DNA of 64,000 nucleotides from Adiantum capillus-veneris (lineage: Eukaryota > Streptophyta > Polypodiopsida > Polypodiales > Pteridaceae), in the NCBI GenBank assembly GCA_014529385.2, contig CM043942.1, forward strand, positions 4,304,501 through 4,368,500, written 5' to 3'. The notes under the pieces are model-generated. The model ran no database searches and had not been told where the DNA came from. It saw only the letters and a program-made list of their open reading frames with translations. Shown here one piece after another: positions 10,992 to 21,726 of this stretch; position 1 is the first letter of the stretch; each line of letters starts with the position of its first letter. A program made the translations under genes and the position numbers.

Positions 10992-11640
10992 TCAACGATC
11001 CTTTGGAAATTTAGAACACTGCATCTTACCCAAAATACAGCCTTCACAAACATGTTTGACAGGTGCTTCAAGAGGCGGCAAAGAAGCAACCATACCAGAT
11101 TTCTGCAAACGCAGCAAACTGGCAAAATTCAGATGACCAAAACGTGCATGCCAAAGTTTTGCATCTAAAATAGCCCTTGAATCTGCAACAGCATTTGCAA
11201 AATTTTTTCCACACTTGTCATACAAAGTGAGCTTATACAGCCCACGGCACAAAAGCCCAGACGCAACAATTTCATCACCAAAAATGAGATCATGAACTGT
11301 ACATCCGTCATCCACAAATTTGACTACAAGTCCAAGTCTAGCAAGTGCGGATACAGACAAGAGATTCTTCTTGATTCCAGGTACATAAAGTGCATCAACA
11401 AGTGTGAAGGAACTGCCATTAGCAGCAGTGAGCACAATCTTTCCAACTCCCTGAACTGGATAAGAGGCGTTGTTGGAACAAGTGACTGAATTCATGATGT
11501 GAGGTAATGTGCTTTGTAGCACCACTGTCGAAATACCACACATGTGAATCTACAGCAACAACTGACAAGCATGCATCATGGATAGTAGGATTGTAAGTGC
11601 ACTCTGTACGAAAATCCCATTCTGCATCAACATCAAAAAC
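10992..11640 (-). pseudogene. Copia A: protease tail and integrase zinc-binding region
   Basis: One frame holds VWYFDSGATKHITSH, the protease start with the catalytic DSG. The rest of protease (VQGVGKIVLTAANGSSF, VDALYVPGIKKNLLSVSAL) and the integrase HHCC region (AKLWHARFGHLNFASL ... CEGCILGK) are in the -1 frame. The switch comes after about SHHEF. Copy C breaks the frame at the same place. The frame ends at a TGA at about 10993. Confidence 0.8.
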
Positions 11641-12246
11641 ACAGTCTCCTTTCACAAAAGACTCAACAATGGCTACATTTGTAGTGGAACCAGCATCTGC
11701 AGTGGAACCAACCTCTTTCTTCTTAGCCTCTTTCGCCTTCAACTTAGGACACGACTTGATCAAGTGATCATTGACTTTACAATAATGGCAATGCATCTTC
11801 TTTTTGCCCTTATCACCAGAATTTCCAGACGAATTACTGCTAGCAGAAGCATTAGGAATAGAATTTTTGCCACTCGCAGCAAAACCATAAGAAGTGGCTG
11901 CATTTCAGTTACCCCCCTTTCTTTGAGAAGCAATAAAAGCCTGTTCAACTGCACGCTGTCTAGTCCTGTTTTTTCTGGAAAGTGACTCTTGCAACAACAA
12001 TGTGCATAATGCATCAAACTTGACAACTTCTGGATTTCCTTGCAACAAGACCTGCAACATCCTCAACATCGCCTACATCCTCAGAACCAGGTTGTACATC
12101 AATGCCCTGCACAATGTTCCAGACACCCTTTGACACAAGAACATGTTGCATCATATAAGCCCACATAGGGTAGTTGTCCCCATCCAACCCGTCCTCAGCA
12201 CAACAAACATCTTGAACACATATGTGTTGTTGTTGTTGTCAGCCAT
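11641..12246 (-). pseudogene. Copia A: gag remnant
   Basis: Met at 12246 (MADNNNN start, as in copy C). Several frameshifts follow, and about 224 bp of the capsid core are deleted, joining a GCAAG to GGAAATCC. The recognisable tail has RKNRTRQRAVEQAFIASQRK and a CCHC-like knuckle C-HY-C-KVND-H-LIKS-C. Confidence 0.75.
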
Positions 12247-12545
12247 GGTAAATGTTGCACCTGATGTGAAAATTGCCCGAAAATAGGAGAAACGTAGCAG
12301 GAACAACATGTGCTATATAGCACAAACCGTAGAAGACTATAAGGCACCTGTTATGCAAAAAATGACACTGACAGAAATTATGCACAAAATGATGAAATAG
12401 CCTGTGCAGTATTGCCTGTAGTGGAAACGGAGGCCGAAATGATCCCAAATCAAAATTCTGAGCGCTTGCCAAAGCTCACTGAAATCGGAGAAAGTGAGTA
12501 GGCGTGTGCTGGAGCAGCTGGTGACTAATCTTGGGAGGACGTGAC

Positions 12546-12560
12546 CTGCTCTGATACCAA
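12546..12560 (-). other. Primer-binding site of copia A (tRNA-iMet)
   Basis: TGGTATCAGAGCAGG on the minus strand, two bases inside the 5' LTR: the classic initiator-Met tRNA primer site. Confidence 0.92.
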
Positions 12561-12562
12561 TT

Positions 12563-12788
12563 GTTGGAATTAGGGTTGTAGAGAAACACACACAGCTTGG
12601 AGAAGACGAAGGAAGCTCAAGGCACACAATAGAGAGTCTGTTACTTAGTGCGCAATGGAAAGATTGATAGCCCTAAAGTGATGGGCGTATATACAATGCA
12701 CGGGGGGAAAAACCTCCTAAAGAGGGAAAAAATGCCCCGGCGGTCCTAGTGTGTTCACACACATCACTATCACATGTATATGGTAACA
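12563..12788 (-). repeat. 5' LTR of copia A
   Basis: 226 bp, TGTTGGAATT...GGTAACA on the plus strand. It is flanked outside by CTTTT (12789-12793), the partner of the left duplication. Confidence 0.92.
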
Positions 12789-13232
12789 CTTTTAGTGCAC
12801 ACAAAAGTGTTCTTATGGTGGCAGCTACGCCTAGGAAGGATCCCGCCACTTGCCAAGCCGCAAGGATCACAATCCTAGAGACTCAAATCCAAGAACTTAT
12901 TTTGGAGAATGTTGAACTCAAACAATGCTTGAGTAAGCTTGAGGATATGAGGGCAAAGGCTAACAAAAATTTGCTCATAAAACCACACAAAGTTGAAGCT
13001 TCTCTCACTGAGACTATCCAGGTGGCTCTGAAAGAAGCCCATGAGGAAACACGTAAGAAGATCAACAATGAAATACAAGCAGCCATACAAGAATGTCGGC
13101 TACAAGAATCCCTTGGTCTCAAGATTAGGATTGGAGGGATCTCCCACCATGGTGCATCAAGGAGGGCACCCTTGAAGAAGCCATCACCAAGTTCAACAAC
13201 GTTCTTCAACCAATTAACATCGCGCCCAACAC
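12789..13232 (+). pseudogene. LINE ORF1-like sequence, 5' part
   Basis: This lies between two copia insertions and is their host. Reading starts at Met 12818 (MVAATPRKDPATCQAARI). Residues about 20-50 have a heptad, Leu/Ile/Glu-rich pattern (ILETQIQELILENVELKQCL) typical of a coiled coil, and a second charged helix follows. A frame change near 13150 is needed to reach LEEAITKFNNVLQPINIAP, which runs into copia B. The other half resumes at 17395. The coiled coil followed by an RNA-binding-type tail fits a plant L1-like ORF1 or a relative. Certainty is moderate. Confidence 0.5.
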
Positions 13233-13462
13233 TGTTGTAATTAAGGTTGCAAGAAAACACACATAGCTTGGAGAAGACAAAGGAAGATCAAGGCACACAA
13301 CATAGAGTGTGTTACTTAGTGTGCAATGGAAAGATAGATATCCCTAGAGTGATGGGTGTATATACAATGCACATGGGAAAAAACCTCCTAAAGAGGGAAA
13401 AAATGCTCCGGTGGTCCTAGTGTGTTCACACACATCACTACCATATGTATATGATGGTAACA
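13233..13462 (-). repeat. 3' LTR of copia B
   Basis: TGTTGTAATTAAGG...GGTAACA on the plus strand, with more substitutions from the family consensus than the LTRs of A and C. Confidence 0.88.
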
Positions 13463-13539
13463 AATCCCCCCTGGGAGTGATGTGGTGAACAAGGGATGGC
13501 ACAAAGAGTAAAGGGAAGTGCCATGCCCTGAGGACAGGA

Positions 13540-16085
13540 TTAGTACACAAAGGGGAGCAAGCCCAAAGCTTTGTGGAAAGCTTCTAACTTCTCATGAGAC
13601 AATGCCTGTGTGAAAAGATCTACAAGGTTGTCCTGTGTTGGCACATAAGCCAAGTTGATCTCCTGTTGAGAGCCTCTCCCTGACATAGTGGTAATGCACC
13701 TCAATGTGCTTTGTGCGAGCATTAAAAATAGGGTTCCTCGCAATTGCCAATGCGCTCTGACTATTAGTGTAGATGATGTTGGCAATGTCTTGTCCAACAC
13801 CCAAACCATCCATAAGGTGTCTGAGCCATACACACTCAACCGTAGCTGTGAATACTGCCCTATACTCATCCTCACAACTAGAAGTGGCCACAGTAGGTCA
13901 CTTCTTCTTCAACCATGAAATACATGAACTACCAAGCATGAAACAAAAACCACTTGTGGAAACTCGTGTGTCATAACAACGAGCCCAATCTGAGTTCGAA
14001 AAAGCACGTAAATCTTACAAAAATGATCCCCCATTTGGATAAAATAAGCCAAGATGAAAAGTGCCACTCAAGTAGCAAAAACTCCTCTTGACTTCCTGCC
14101 AATGCTTAGACCTTGGGCTATGCATAAATCTGCTGACCCATGAGACTGCAAACTGAATATCGTGTCTCGTGCTGCATACATAATTGAGGTAGCCAACAAT
14201 AGTTTGCTAAAGAGTGGCATCAACAGGATCACCAGCATCATGTAGACTCAAATTCCAACGTGTTTCTATGGGAGTGGCAATAGGTTTTCAATCCTCAAGT
14301 CCAAACTTACATAGCAATGTTTCTATGTAACTTTTTTGACACAAGGCAATAGCACCATCACATTGCTTAAATTGTATGCCCAAGTAATGATGCAACATCC
14401 TCAAATCTTTCATCTTGAAAGTAGAATTCAAATCAGCTTAAATTCAACAATATGTGCCTCATTGGGACTAGTGATCAGCAAATCATCCACATAAAGAACA
14501 ACAATGAGAAGTACATCACCCTCACACTTGACATAGAATGTGCTTTTTGTTGGACTGTTTTATGAAAGCCGCGTTTGACCAAATGAGTGTCAGCTTTCTC
14601 ATACCAAGCACAAGGAGATTGTTTCAAACCATACAAAGCATTCTTACACCTGCACACTTTGTCCCATTGTCCTTTCTTGACAAAACTGTGAGGCTGCGTT
14701 ACATAGACTTCCTAAAAAATGTCACCATTCAAGAACGAAATAACAATATCGCGTTGATGTACATCCCAACCAAAATGAGATGCCAATGCACATAGAAATC
14801 AAACAGTAGTCATAGGACAAATGGGAGAAAAAGTTTCTTCATAATCTATGCCTTTCTGCTGCGCATAGCCTTTTGCAACAAGTCGAGCCTTATGGCAATC
14901 AACCTCACCATCCGACTTGCATTTCAACTTGTAAACTCACATTGTACCAATGGCCTTTTTGCCAGGAGGCCAATCACATAAAGTCCTTGTGTCATTTTCT
15001 ATAAGTGCATCATATTTTGATTGCATGGCAACCCTCCAATTTTCCAAAATTTGTGCTTCATCAAAAGATAGAGGTTCCTCTATATCACATGAGCTAGACA
15101 CAATCAAAGCATAACAATCTGATGCATAAGAGGCATAGTGAGAACCTGAACGAGTACAACTAGACAAAAGTGCATCCAATTCATTGTCAAGCAAAGTGTG
15201 CACCGGCCATTTTGGCATACCTCTAGCCTGCTCATTTTCAGCCCTTTCCTCATCAAGTACATCATGTACATCTGCATCAATAATAGGCTGATTTGTAACA
15301 TTTTTTGAAACCCCCATAGGCTGTACATTTGCCTCATTTTAATTTACATTCGAACTTCCACCACTGAAAAGAGGCAATAAACTGTCAAAAATGTCCTATG
15401 AGCTTACATTACTATCTCTAGTACATGACAGCAAAGGTTGAACAGAATCTTCCACAAACACAACATCACGTGAGACCAAAATATGTTTTTTTTGCGGATG
15501 ATGCAACCTGTAACATTTTCTTTCAGCACTATAACCAACAAAAATACATTTGATAGTCTTATCATCCAATTTTCTACGTTGCGCTTGTGGCACTAAACCG
15601 TAATCCAAATAGCCAAAAACACGCATGTGCTCAATAGATAGATTTCTATCATGCCATGATTCATATGGTCATATACTACAACGCTTCTATAGGACACCTA
15701 TTGAGTACATAGGTGGCACACATGACAACATTGAGCCAAAAAAAATGTGGTAAAGCTTGACTCTTAACCTGTAAGAGACCTGTTTTTCCTCTAGCAACAC
15801 CATTTTGTTGAGGCGTATATGGCACTGCACATTGGTGTTTTATCCCACGACTAGCTAGACATGCATTAAATTCATGAGACATATACTCCTCCCCTCGATC
15901 GGAATGGAGGGTGCCCATAGTACATTTCGAGTCATTTTCAACCATAGCAAGAAATTGCTTGAAGCACATAAACACTTCGAAATTATCTTTCAACGGATAT
16001 ACCCATGCATGCCTGGAGTAGTCATCAATGAAAGTCAAGAAGTACAAGTAATTTCCCAATGACGGAGTTTTCCACAATTCACAGT
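13540..16085 (-). pseudogene. Copia B: pol (integrase, RT, RNase H) remnant
   Basis: From right to left: integrase core pieces (SLGNYLYFLTFIDDYSRHAW, the SDRGEEY strand, a QQNGVAR segment that has lost the sequence next to the catalytic Glu), the RVFGYLDYGLVP region, RT start (ENWRVAMQSKYDALIENDT), a short RT piece (CKNALYGLKQSPCAWYEK) and RNase H (SSCEDEYRA, TNSQSALAIARNP, ending GLLPFVY). The RNase H Asp-Ser strand reads TNSQ, so the catalytic Asp is also mutated. Stops and frame changes occur every 100-400 bases. Confidence 0.85.
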
Positions 16086-16104
16086 ATTCCCATGAGGGAT
16101 AGAC

Positions 16105-16564
16105 TTAATAGAGGTAAACAACGATGTGAGGTAATGTGCTTTGTAGCACCATAATATTTGATTCCAGCTCTTTACACAACAAAGGAATTTTTCCATCATT
16201 GCGGCTTGCATAAAGAACTGCTAGAATATACCAATCTTGTTTTGCAGATTTTGTTGAACGGATGTGAGGAGTGATAGTGCACTTCATAGACAATGCAATC
16301 AATGCATGAACCTGTGCATCTCTTACATCCCAATGAGACTGCTCAACCATAGGCAAAACAGCTTTGATAGCAACAACCCTCACAGCAAAACCTGGAGCGT
16401 CCTCAACATCACCTGCATCCACAGTACCAGGATGTACATCAATGCCCAACACAATTTTCCAAACTCCCTTTGACACAAGTACATGTTGCATCATGTAAGC
16501 CTCCCCATCCAATCTTTCCTCAGCAGGTAAACATCTTGAACACATTTGTGTTGTTGTCAGCCAT
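16105..16564 (-). pseudogene. Copia B: gag remnant retaining the full capsid N-half
   Basis: Start at Met 16564. After a frameshift the frame carries GVWKIVLGIDVHPG, then AIKAVLPMVEQSHWDVRDAQ and SAKQDWYILAVLYASRND. The W-D-V-R-D-A ... A-x-x-x-W-x-x-L-x-x-x-Y pattern is the core of the copia Gag family. It then jumps from ELESNIM directly to the protease motif TKHITSH in another frame: a deletion that removed the zinc knuckle. Confidence 0.75.
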
Positions 16565-16910
16565 GGAAAATACCTGCACCTAATGTGAAAACTGCCCGAA
16601 ATGAGGATAAACTGAGTGAGACTAACACGTGCTATATAGCACAACCCGCAGTAGACTGTATGAGACATGTTATGTAGTAATTGGCACTGACAAAAATTTT
16701 GCACAAAATGACAAAATTACCTATGTAGACCTGGTTGTAGTGGAAACGGAGGTCAAGATGAGCCCGAATCAAAAATTTGAGCAGACTCAACTATTTGAGC
16801 TTCCCCAAAATTTTTGTCGATCTGCGAACGCTCGCTAAAGCTCACTAAAATTGAAGAAAGTGAGTAGGTGCGTGCTGGAGCTGTTGGCGATTAAGCTCGA
16901 GAGGACGCAA

Positions 16911-16925
16911 CCTGCTCTGATACCA
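16911..16925 (-). other. Primer-binding site of copia B (tRNA-iMet)
   Basis: TGGTATCAGAGCAGG on the minus strand, two bases inside the 5' LTR. Confidence 0.9.
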
Positions 16926-16927
16926 AT

Positions 16928-17394
16928 TGTTGTAATTAGGGTTCAGTGCTCGAAAAAAATCATTTTTCCAAACATGCTTTTAAAAATTAGGTAGCAAAAT
17001 TTCTTCCCTCGATTTTGTCAAGAGAATTTTATTCTAAAATTAGGTAATTTCTTCGGGTTTTTACACTATTTTTCTCTATTTCGAGGCAAAATTTATCCCT
17101 TTCCCTTTGCCCTCAACCGACATTTTAGAAATTGAAAACGGCACGATATCAAGCTGAGACACATTTTTCCCAAACACTGTTAGGGTTGCAGGAAAACACA
17201 CATAGCTTGGAGAAGACGAAGTAAGCTCAAGGCACACAACAGAGAGTGTGTTAGAGTGCAATGGAAAGAGAGATAGCCCTAGAGTGATGGGCGTATATAC
17301 AATGCATGGGCGAAAAAACCTCCTAAAGAGGGAAAAAATGCCACAGTGGTCCTAGTGTGTTCACACACATCACTACCACATGTATATGGTAACA
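16928..17394 (-). repeat. 5' LTR of copia B, interrupted
   Basis: The LTR runs 16928-16943, is broken by a hAT-type element (16944-17179), and continues 17180-17394. It ends GGTAACA. Confidence 0.88.
16944..17179. mobile_element. 236-bp hAT-type MITE in the LTR of copia B
   Basis: The insert starts CAGTG and ends CACTG and is flanked on both sides by the identical 8-bp sequence TTAGGGTT (16936-16943 and 17180-17187), present once in every other LTR of the family. An 8-bp target duplication with CAGTG-type inverted ends is the signature of the hAT superfamily. There is no coding capacity, so it would have needed transposase in trans. Confidence 0.88.
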
Positions 17395-17766
17395 AACATT
17401 GTCTATTTAATCAATGATACACATAGAGTGTGTCACCTGGTCAATGATACACATAGGCGTGTGTCACTTGGTCAATGCATCCTCAATGTCAAGAACAAAG
17501 AAGAATGGACGGTGCTGCTACACAAATCCTATCACCTCAAGGGGACAAGGATTTGGATCGTCGAGGAATTGACCACAAATCAGCTCAAGTTTAAAGAAAG
17601 CGAGCTCAAGAATATGCATGAAGCATGTAAACGGGGTATATGGACGGTCTATGATGGTGGTAAAGCCATCATACAGGAGTTTCAAACTCCCAAGCCAGCT
17701 CCCCCTCCACTTGAGCCCCCAAAAGATATTTTTTCTTGTTCTTTCCCTTTTCCCTTTACCCCTTGA
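17395..17766 (+). pseudogene. LINE ORF1-like sequence, 3' part
   Basis: Continuation of the sequence split by copia A and B. The plus frame reads NVKNKEEWTVLLHKSYHLKG, TRIWIVEELTTNQLKFKESE, ACKRGIWTVYDGGKAIIQEF and a Pro-rich tail, ending at 17766. The pattern F/V-x-N-x-x-x-x...LKG-x-x-I-x-I-x-E-x-L-T and G-K-x-I-I matches the C-terminal part of L1-type ORF1 proteins, which bind nucleic acid in the LINE particle. A 30-bp tandem duplication (17408-17470) sits in its start. Confidence 0.5.
17408..17476. repeat. 30-bp tandem duplication
   Basis: TCAATGATACACATAG..GTGTGTCAC.TGG occurs twice in a row, followed by the start of a third unit (TCAATGCATC). It lies just right of copia B. Confidence 0.75.
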
Positions 17767-19189
17767 TGGACCGTCAGTCCCTAATTGATATGTATCTAGC
17801 ACCTTCACTTTGGAAAAACAGATGTAATGTTTTGTTTTGGTCCCATGGGTCATATCTAACCTCCGTGGGTGATAATTATATATATCTATCTATTTATATT
17901 TATCTCTCTATCTCTCTCTCATTCTCTATGTCATTGGCCCATAACCGTACCTACAACCCTTCACATTCGTAGCTCACTTGATTTACGCCATAGTGCACAC
18001 CTTTTGTTAAAACTCATGTGTACCCTCCTACTACCTACGATGTTGTCATTGCCTCTCCCACAACACAATTGTTTCTACTCATGCAATTCCCCCACTTTGA
18101 CACGAACGACTATCTACCTCCTCCTACGCAATCTCCCATGCATGTTTACCATCTTGTGAAACAAGATCCCTCTACTCGAGAGTGTGACCTCATCCACACT
18201 CTGCTGAGATCTTCACTTGTCAAGGCAAAGTTGAAGCTACAGAAAACATGCAGAAAAAATTTGAGCAATGGAAATCCTGAAATAGCAACAACAACAAATA
18301 AACCAAGTATGCCTAAGTGCATATTGCCAACAACTACTGTCATTAATAAATATGAACAAGAATATGAAAAAATGGCTCATCTTGATGCTTTGTGGTGCTC
18401 GTCCCCCCTTAGAAGTACTATGTTCAATATGGTTTAGAGATCAGTGGCTATCTCACGGAATAGAGGTTTAGCAAGTTCAAGTTCTAACCAAAATTTTCTA
18501 CATTATTTTTGATAAAAATGAAATCATGGCAATACAAGCTCTAGGAGCAAGGCAATACTTGTTTAAAAATGCACCCCTCTATCTTTTTCGTTGGTCACAT
18601 TCCTTTTGTTCAAAGGGCAACAACCCTACTCTCTACTTGATGTGGATGGAGCCTCCACACCTTCCTTAGCAATACTATAACTTCCTTATAAAGATAGCTT
18701 CATTGGAAGGGAATATCCTAGGTAGCCGCTCCTAGAAACTTTAATCCATTGTGGCATCCCCAAATCTTGGTTGAAATGGACCTAGGCAAACCCCTACTTG
18801 AGCGCGTGAAAACCAATCTTGATAACATCACCTATTTTCTACAACTTGTATTATTCAAGCACCAACCCCACATGTGCTTCCACTCCAACACCAAATCTCA
18901 CAAAATTAAGGACTCTCCTACTCGCAAACCTCAAGAGGTATCTCAACAAGTATCACATAAAAATACCCCTTCTCTGGCAAGACCAACCTTCATGCAGGCA
19001 ACAACTCCGTCTAAGGGTGTTGTCTCCTCCTTGCAACTACCTAAGGACTCATAGAAGGAGAATCATCCATGTAAGCCTCAACAACAACAAAAACCTTCTC
19101 CCAATAGGTACATGCTATTGGATTAGTTGAATAAAGAACAGTTCATTCCTTTGGTTTACATCGAGCAAGAGAAGCCTTCTCCACAACCA
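17767..19189. other. Unassigned sequence
   Basis: It contains a low-complexity TATC/CT tract at 17876-17932 and two plus-strand open frames (18018-18437, 139 codons; 18749-19054, 101 codons) that I cannot match to a family. The second overlaps other frames and has no supporting context. It could be more of the LINE-like host or the truncated flank of gypsy E. Confidence 0.3.
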
Positions 19190-20406
19190 GATACACCTAC
19201 CTTCCATCATCTAGTGAGAAATATTAATGTTGAGCTCTTCAAGGTCTCCACACGAATGGTTCCTTATGGGGTGATTTCACATACTCTATATGGTCCTTTT
19301 CTCGCATATTTCAACTTTTTCTTTTCGTTACGCACTCCATACATAAGGACTTTATCACCAACATTGATATCTTTGTTCTTTAGATGACAATCAAACCATT
19401 TCTTCCTCCTATCTTTCTCCACAAGTGCATTTTGCACAGCTAATTGCCTCTCTTCATCTAGAATTTCAAGGATATATAATCGCTCAACTAAGGGGTTACC
19501 ATCCCAACCTTCTTGAGAAGCTACTCGAAGACTAGGAACGACAAACTCCCATGGCATAATCGCTTCTTGGCCATACACCATCTTAAACGGTGTGCAATTA
19601 ATGGAAACTTTGTACGCAGTACGATAAGCCCATAGAGCTGATGTAAGCTTTAAATCCTAATTTGCGCGATGAGCTTCCACCGTTTTGGTCAAGATAGAGA
19701 TTAAGGTCTTGTTGGTGCTCTCAGCTTGGCCATTTTCTTGTGGATAATAAGGTGTGGACTTATGGTGAGCTATCATAAAGTTGGTAGTGAGTTCTTTTAT
19801 TTCTCCATTTATAAAATGAGTACCATTGTCACTCACAATCTCAAAGGGACAACCAAATCTTGTAATAATGTTCTCAAAGAGAAACTTGGCAGTTGACCTC
19901 GCATCGGCCTTACGTGTCGCCCTGGCTTCCGCCCACTTTGTCACATAGTCAGTGGCAACGATAATATATCGAGATTGAGTGCTACGAGCTGCCGAACTAA
20001 TTGGGCCTACAAAGTCCAAACTCCATTTTTCAAATGGTTGAGTCACTTTAACAGGATGTAAGGGCATCCTATCCTTTTGTTGTGTGATCTTGTAACGTTG
20101 GCATTCATCACATCCTTTTGCAAAAAGTGATGCATCCTTAAATAAGGTTGGCCACCAATAGCCTGATTGCAACACCTTTCTAGCTGTTAGTTCCCCTGAG
20201 AAATGTCCTCCGGCTATACCCATGTGGGCTTCTTGTAGTATGTATAAATACTCATCCTCACAGGCACAACGTCTAAGAATATTATCCTTCCCTAGCCTAT
20301 AGAGAGTTCCTGCAATGAGAGAGTAAGGTTCACATTCTTTTAACAGTTTTCGAGCTATGTCTTTACGAAGCTCTTTGGGTGGAAAACCATTAACTAGAAA
20401 GTTCAC
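19190..20406 (-). pseudogene. Gypsy E: integrase
   Basis: Zinc-binding HHCC domain at residues 61, 68, 99 and 102 (AHMGIAGGH ... GCDEC). Catalytic core with Asp131 (WSLDFVGP), Asp193 (VSDNGTHF) and Glu229 (ENGQAES), the last two separated by the canonical 35 residues. A TAG at about 19655 interrupts the frame where a Trp is expected (AHRAN stop DLKLTSALWAYRTA). The C-terminal part resumes with KMVYGQEAIMPWEF and ends in a GPYRV barrel at about 19264. Apart from the stops the active site is complete. Confidence 0.88.
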
Positions 20407-20418
20407 AATCTTCTCACT

Positions 20419-21717
20419 CTATTCAGGTATGGTTTCGACTAGGAATAGAGAAGTATCGGGCAACTCATCATCGACTCCAGTAGGGGCTTCACAATTGGGT
20501 ATGCGAGACAAATGGTCAGCCATGACATGTCTTTTACCAGGTCTCACCACAACGGTAAAATCAAACTCAAGGAGAATTAACAACCATCGTGTAATTCTTC
20601 CCGTGGAACAAGGTTTATTTACTAGATACAACAAGGCTTGATGATCAACATAGAACACAAACTTGTTGACCAGAAGGTAGTAGCGAAATTTCTTCACTGC
20701 ATAAATCATACCTAAACCTTCTCGCTCTGTAGTGGTGTAGTTTCTCTTTGCATCATTCAATTGACGACTTGCAAAGCTAATGGGGTAGTCCAGTTTATGT
20801 TCTCCTGGTTGAGCTAGAACACACCCAATAGCAAAGTTCGATGCATCAATATGCACATGGAAAATTACATTCCAATCGGGCACTTGTAGAATAGGAGCGC
20901 TAGTCAAGGTCTTTTTCAATGACCCATAAGCATGGTCACGCTCCGCAGTCCATTGGAACTCAGTAAGAAGCTTGTACAAAGGACGAGCTATCTCGGCAAA
21001 GTTTAAAATAAACCGTCGGTAATAACCAACATGGCCCATGAACCTTTGAACTCCTTTATAATTTGTAGGTGGTGGCAATTCAACAATGGCTTTAATTTTG
21101 CTCTCATATGTGGAAATCCCATTTTTGGGCACTATATGTCCTAAAATGATTCCATGTTTAACCCAAAATTGGCATTTGAAAGGGTTTAAGGAGATGCAAT
21201 ACAATATACACTTCTCAAACACTTTTCGTAAGCATGATAGATGTTCTTTCCAAGAGGCATAAACACAAAGGTCATCTAAGAAAGCTTCACAAAACTCCCT
21301 CAAATATTCTCTAAAAGCAGTGTTTATAAATCTTTGAAAGGTAGCCGGGGCATTGGTTAGGCCAAAAGCCATAACACGAAATGCGAACACTCCAAATTCG
21401 GTTATAAAGGTTGTTTTAGCTTGGTCCTCCAGCACAATTGTGATTTGATTGTAGCTAGAGTACCCATCTAAAAAGCTATAAGATTCCTTCCCTACAACTC
21501 TTTCAAGCACATGTTCTGAATATGGCAAGGGGTAATGGTCCCTCCTAGTGGCGGCATTGACCTTCTTGAGATCCACGGACACTTTGAGTTTCCCATTCTT
21601 TTTTGGCACAATCATTATTGAAGACACCCATTTTGAGTGCTCAATAGGGTATATAAATCCGCATTCCACAAGCTTTTCAATCTCTTCTTGAACGATTTTT
21701 GCATATTTAGGATTCAT
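20419..21717 (-). pseudogene. Gypsy E: reverse transcriptase and RNase H
   Basis: A 432-codon open frame. RT palm with VPKKNGKLKVSVDLKKVNAA (37-56), FLDGYSSYNQI (82-92), FGLTNAPATFQRF (118-130) and the catalytic FLDDL box (146-150). RNase H follows with HVHIDASNFAIGCVLAQ, the YTTTEREGLGMIYAVKKFR helix and YVDHQALLYL. The catalytic residues of both enzymes look intact. An in-frame TGA precedes it (QQ stop PYPMNPKYAK) and a TAG follows (ETIPE stop SEKIV), so Gag-Pol would be cut. Confidence 0.9.
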
Positions 21718-21726
21718 TGGGTAGGG

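Larger units (their letters stand above)
7645..12788 (-). mobile_element. Ty1/copia retrotransposon A, bounded by both LTRs, inactive
   Basis: Two LTRs (7645-7861 and 12563-12788) enclose gag, protease, integrase, RT and RNase H in copia order on the minus strand, with the Met-tRNA primer site next to the 5' LTR and a purine tract next to the 3' LTR. The perfect 5-bp duplication CTTTT on both sides proves a single insertion event. Relative to copy C it has lost about 224 bp of gag, gained a 459-bp small DNA element (9823-10281), and has stops and frameshifts in pol. Its target was a LINE ORF1-like sequence. Confidence 0.93.
13233..17394 (-). mobile_element. Ty1/copia retrotransposon B, old and internally deleted
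   Basis: Same family and orientation as A and C. The left LTR is 13233-13462. The right LTR is 16928-17394, split by a 236-bp hAT-type element. The flanks AACAC (13228-13232) and AACAT (17395-17399) look like a target duplication with one change. At least two internal deletions remove the zinc knuckle and part of protease, and the pre-integrase region. Many stops are scattered over RT and integrase. It is nevertheless the only copy that keeps a 58-residue Gag segment missing from C and apparently from A. Confidence 0.9.

Noticed and set aside
10671-11168. Plus-strand 165-codon open frame in copia A
   Set aside because: Antisense to integrase. It has no matching plus-strand protein family and recurs as a shadow in copy C.
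12230-12240. Short GTT repeat in copia A gag as a microsatellite
   Set aside because: It encodes the Asn run at the start of Gag (MADNNN) and varies by whole codons between copies, so it is coding.
16936-16943. TTAGGGTT as an interstitial telomere repeat
   Set aside because: It is a single 8-bp copy that belongs to the LTR sequence and was duplicated by the hAT-type insertion. No array present.
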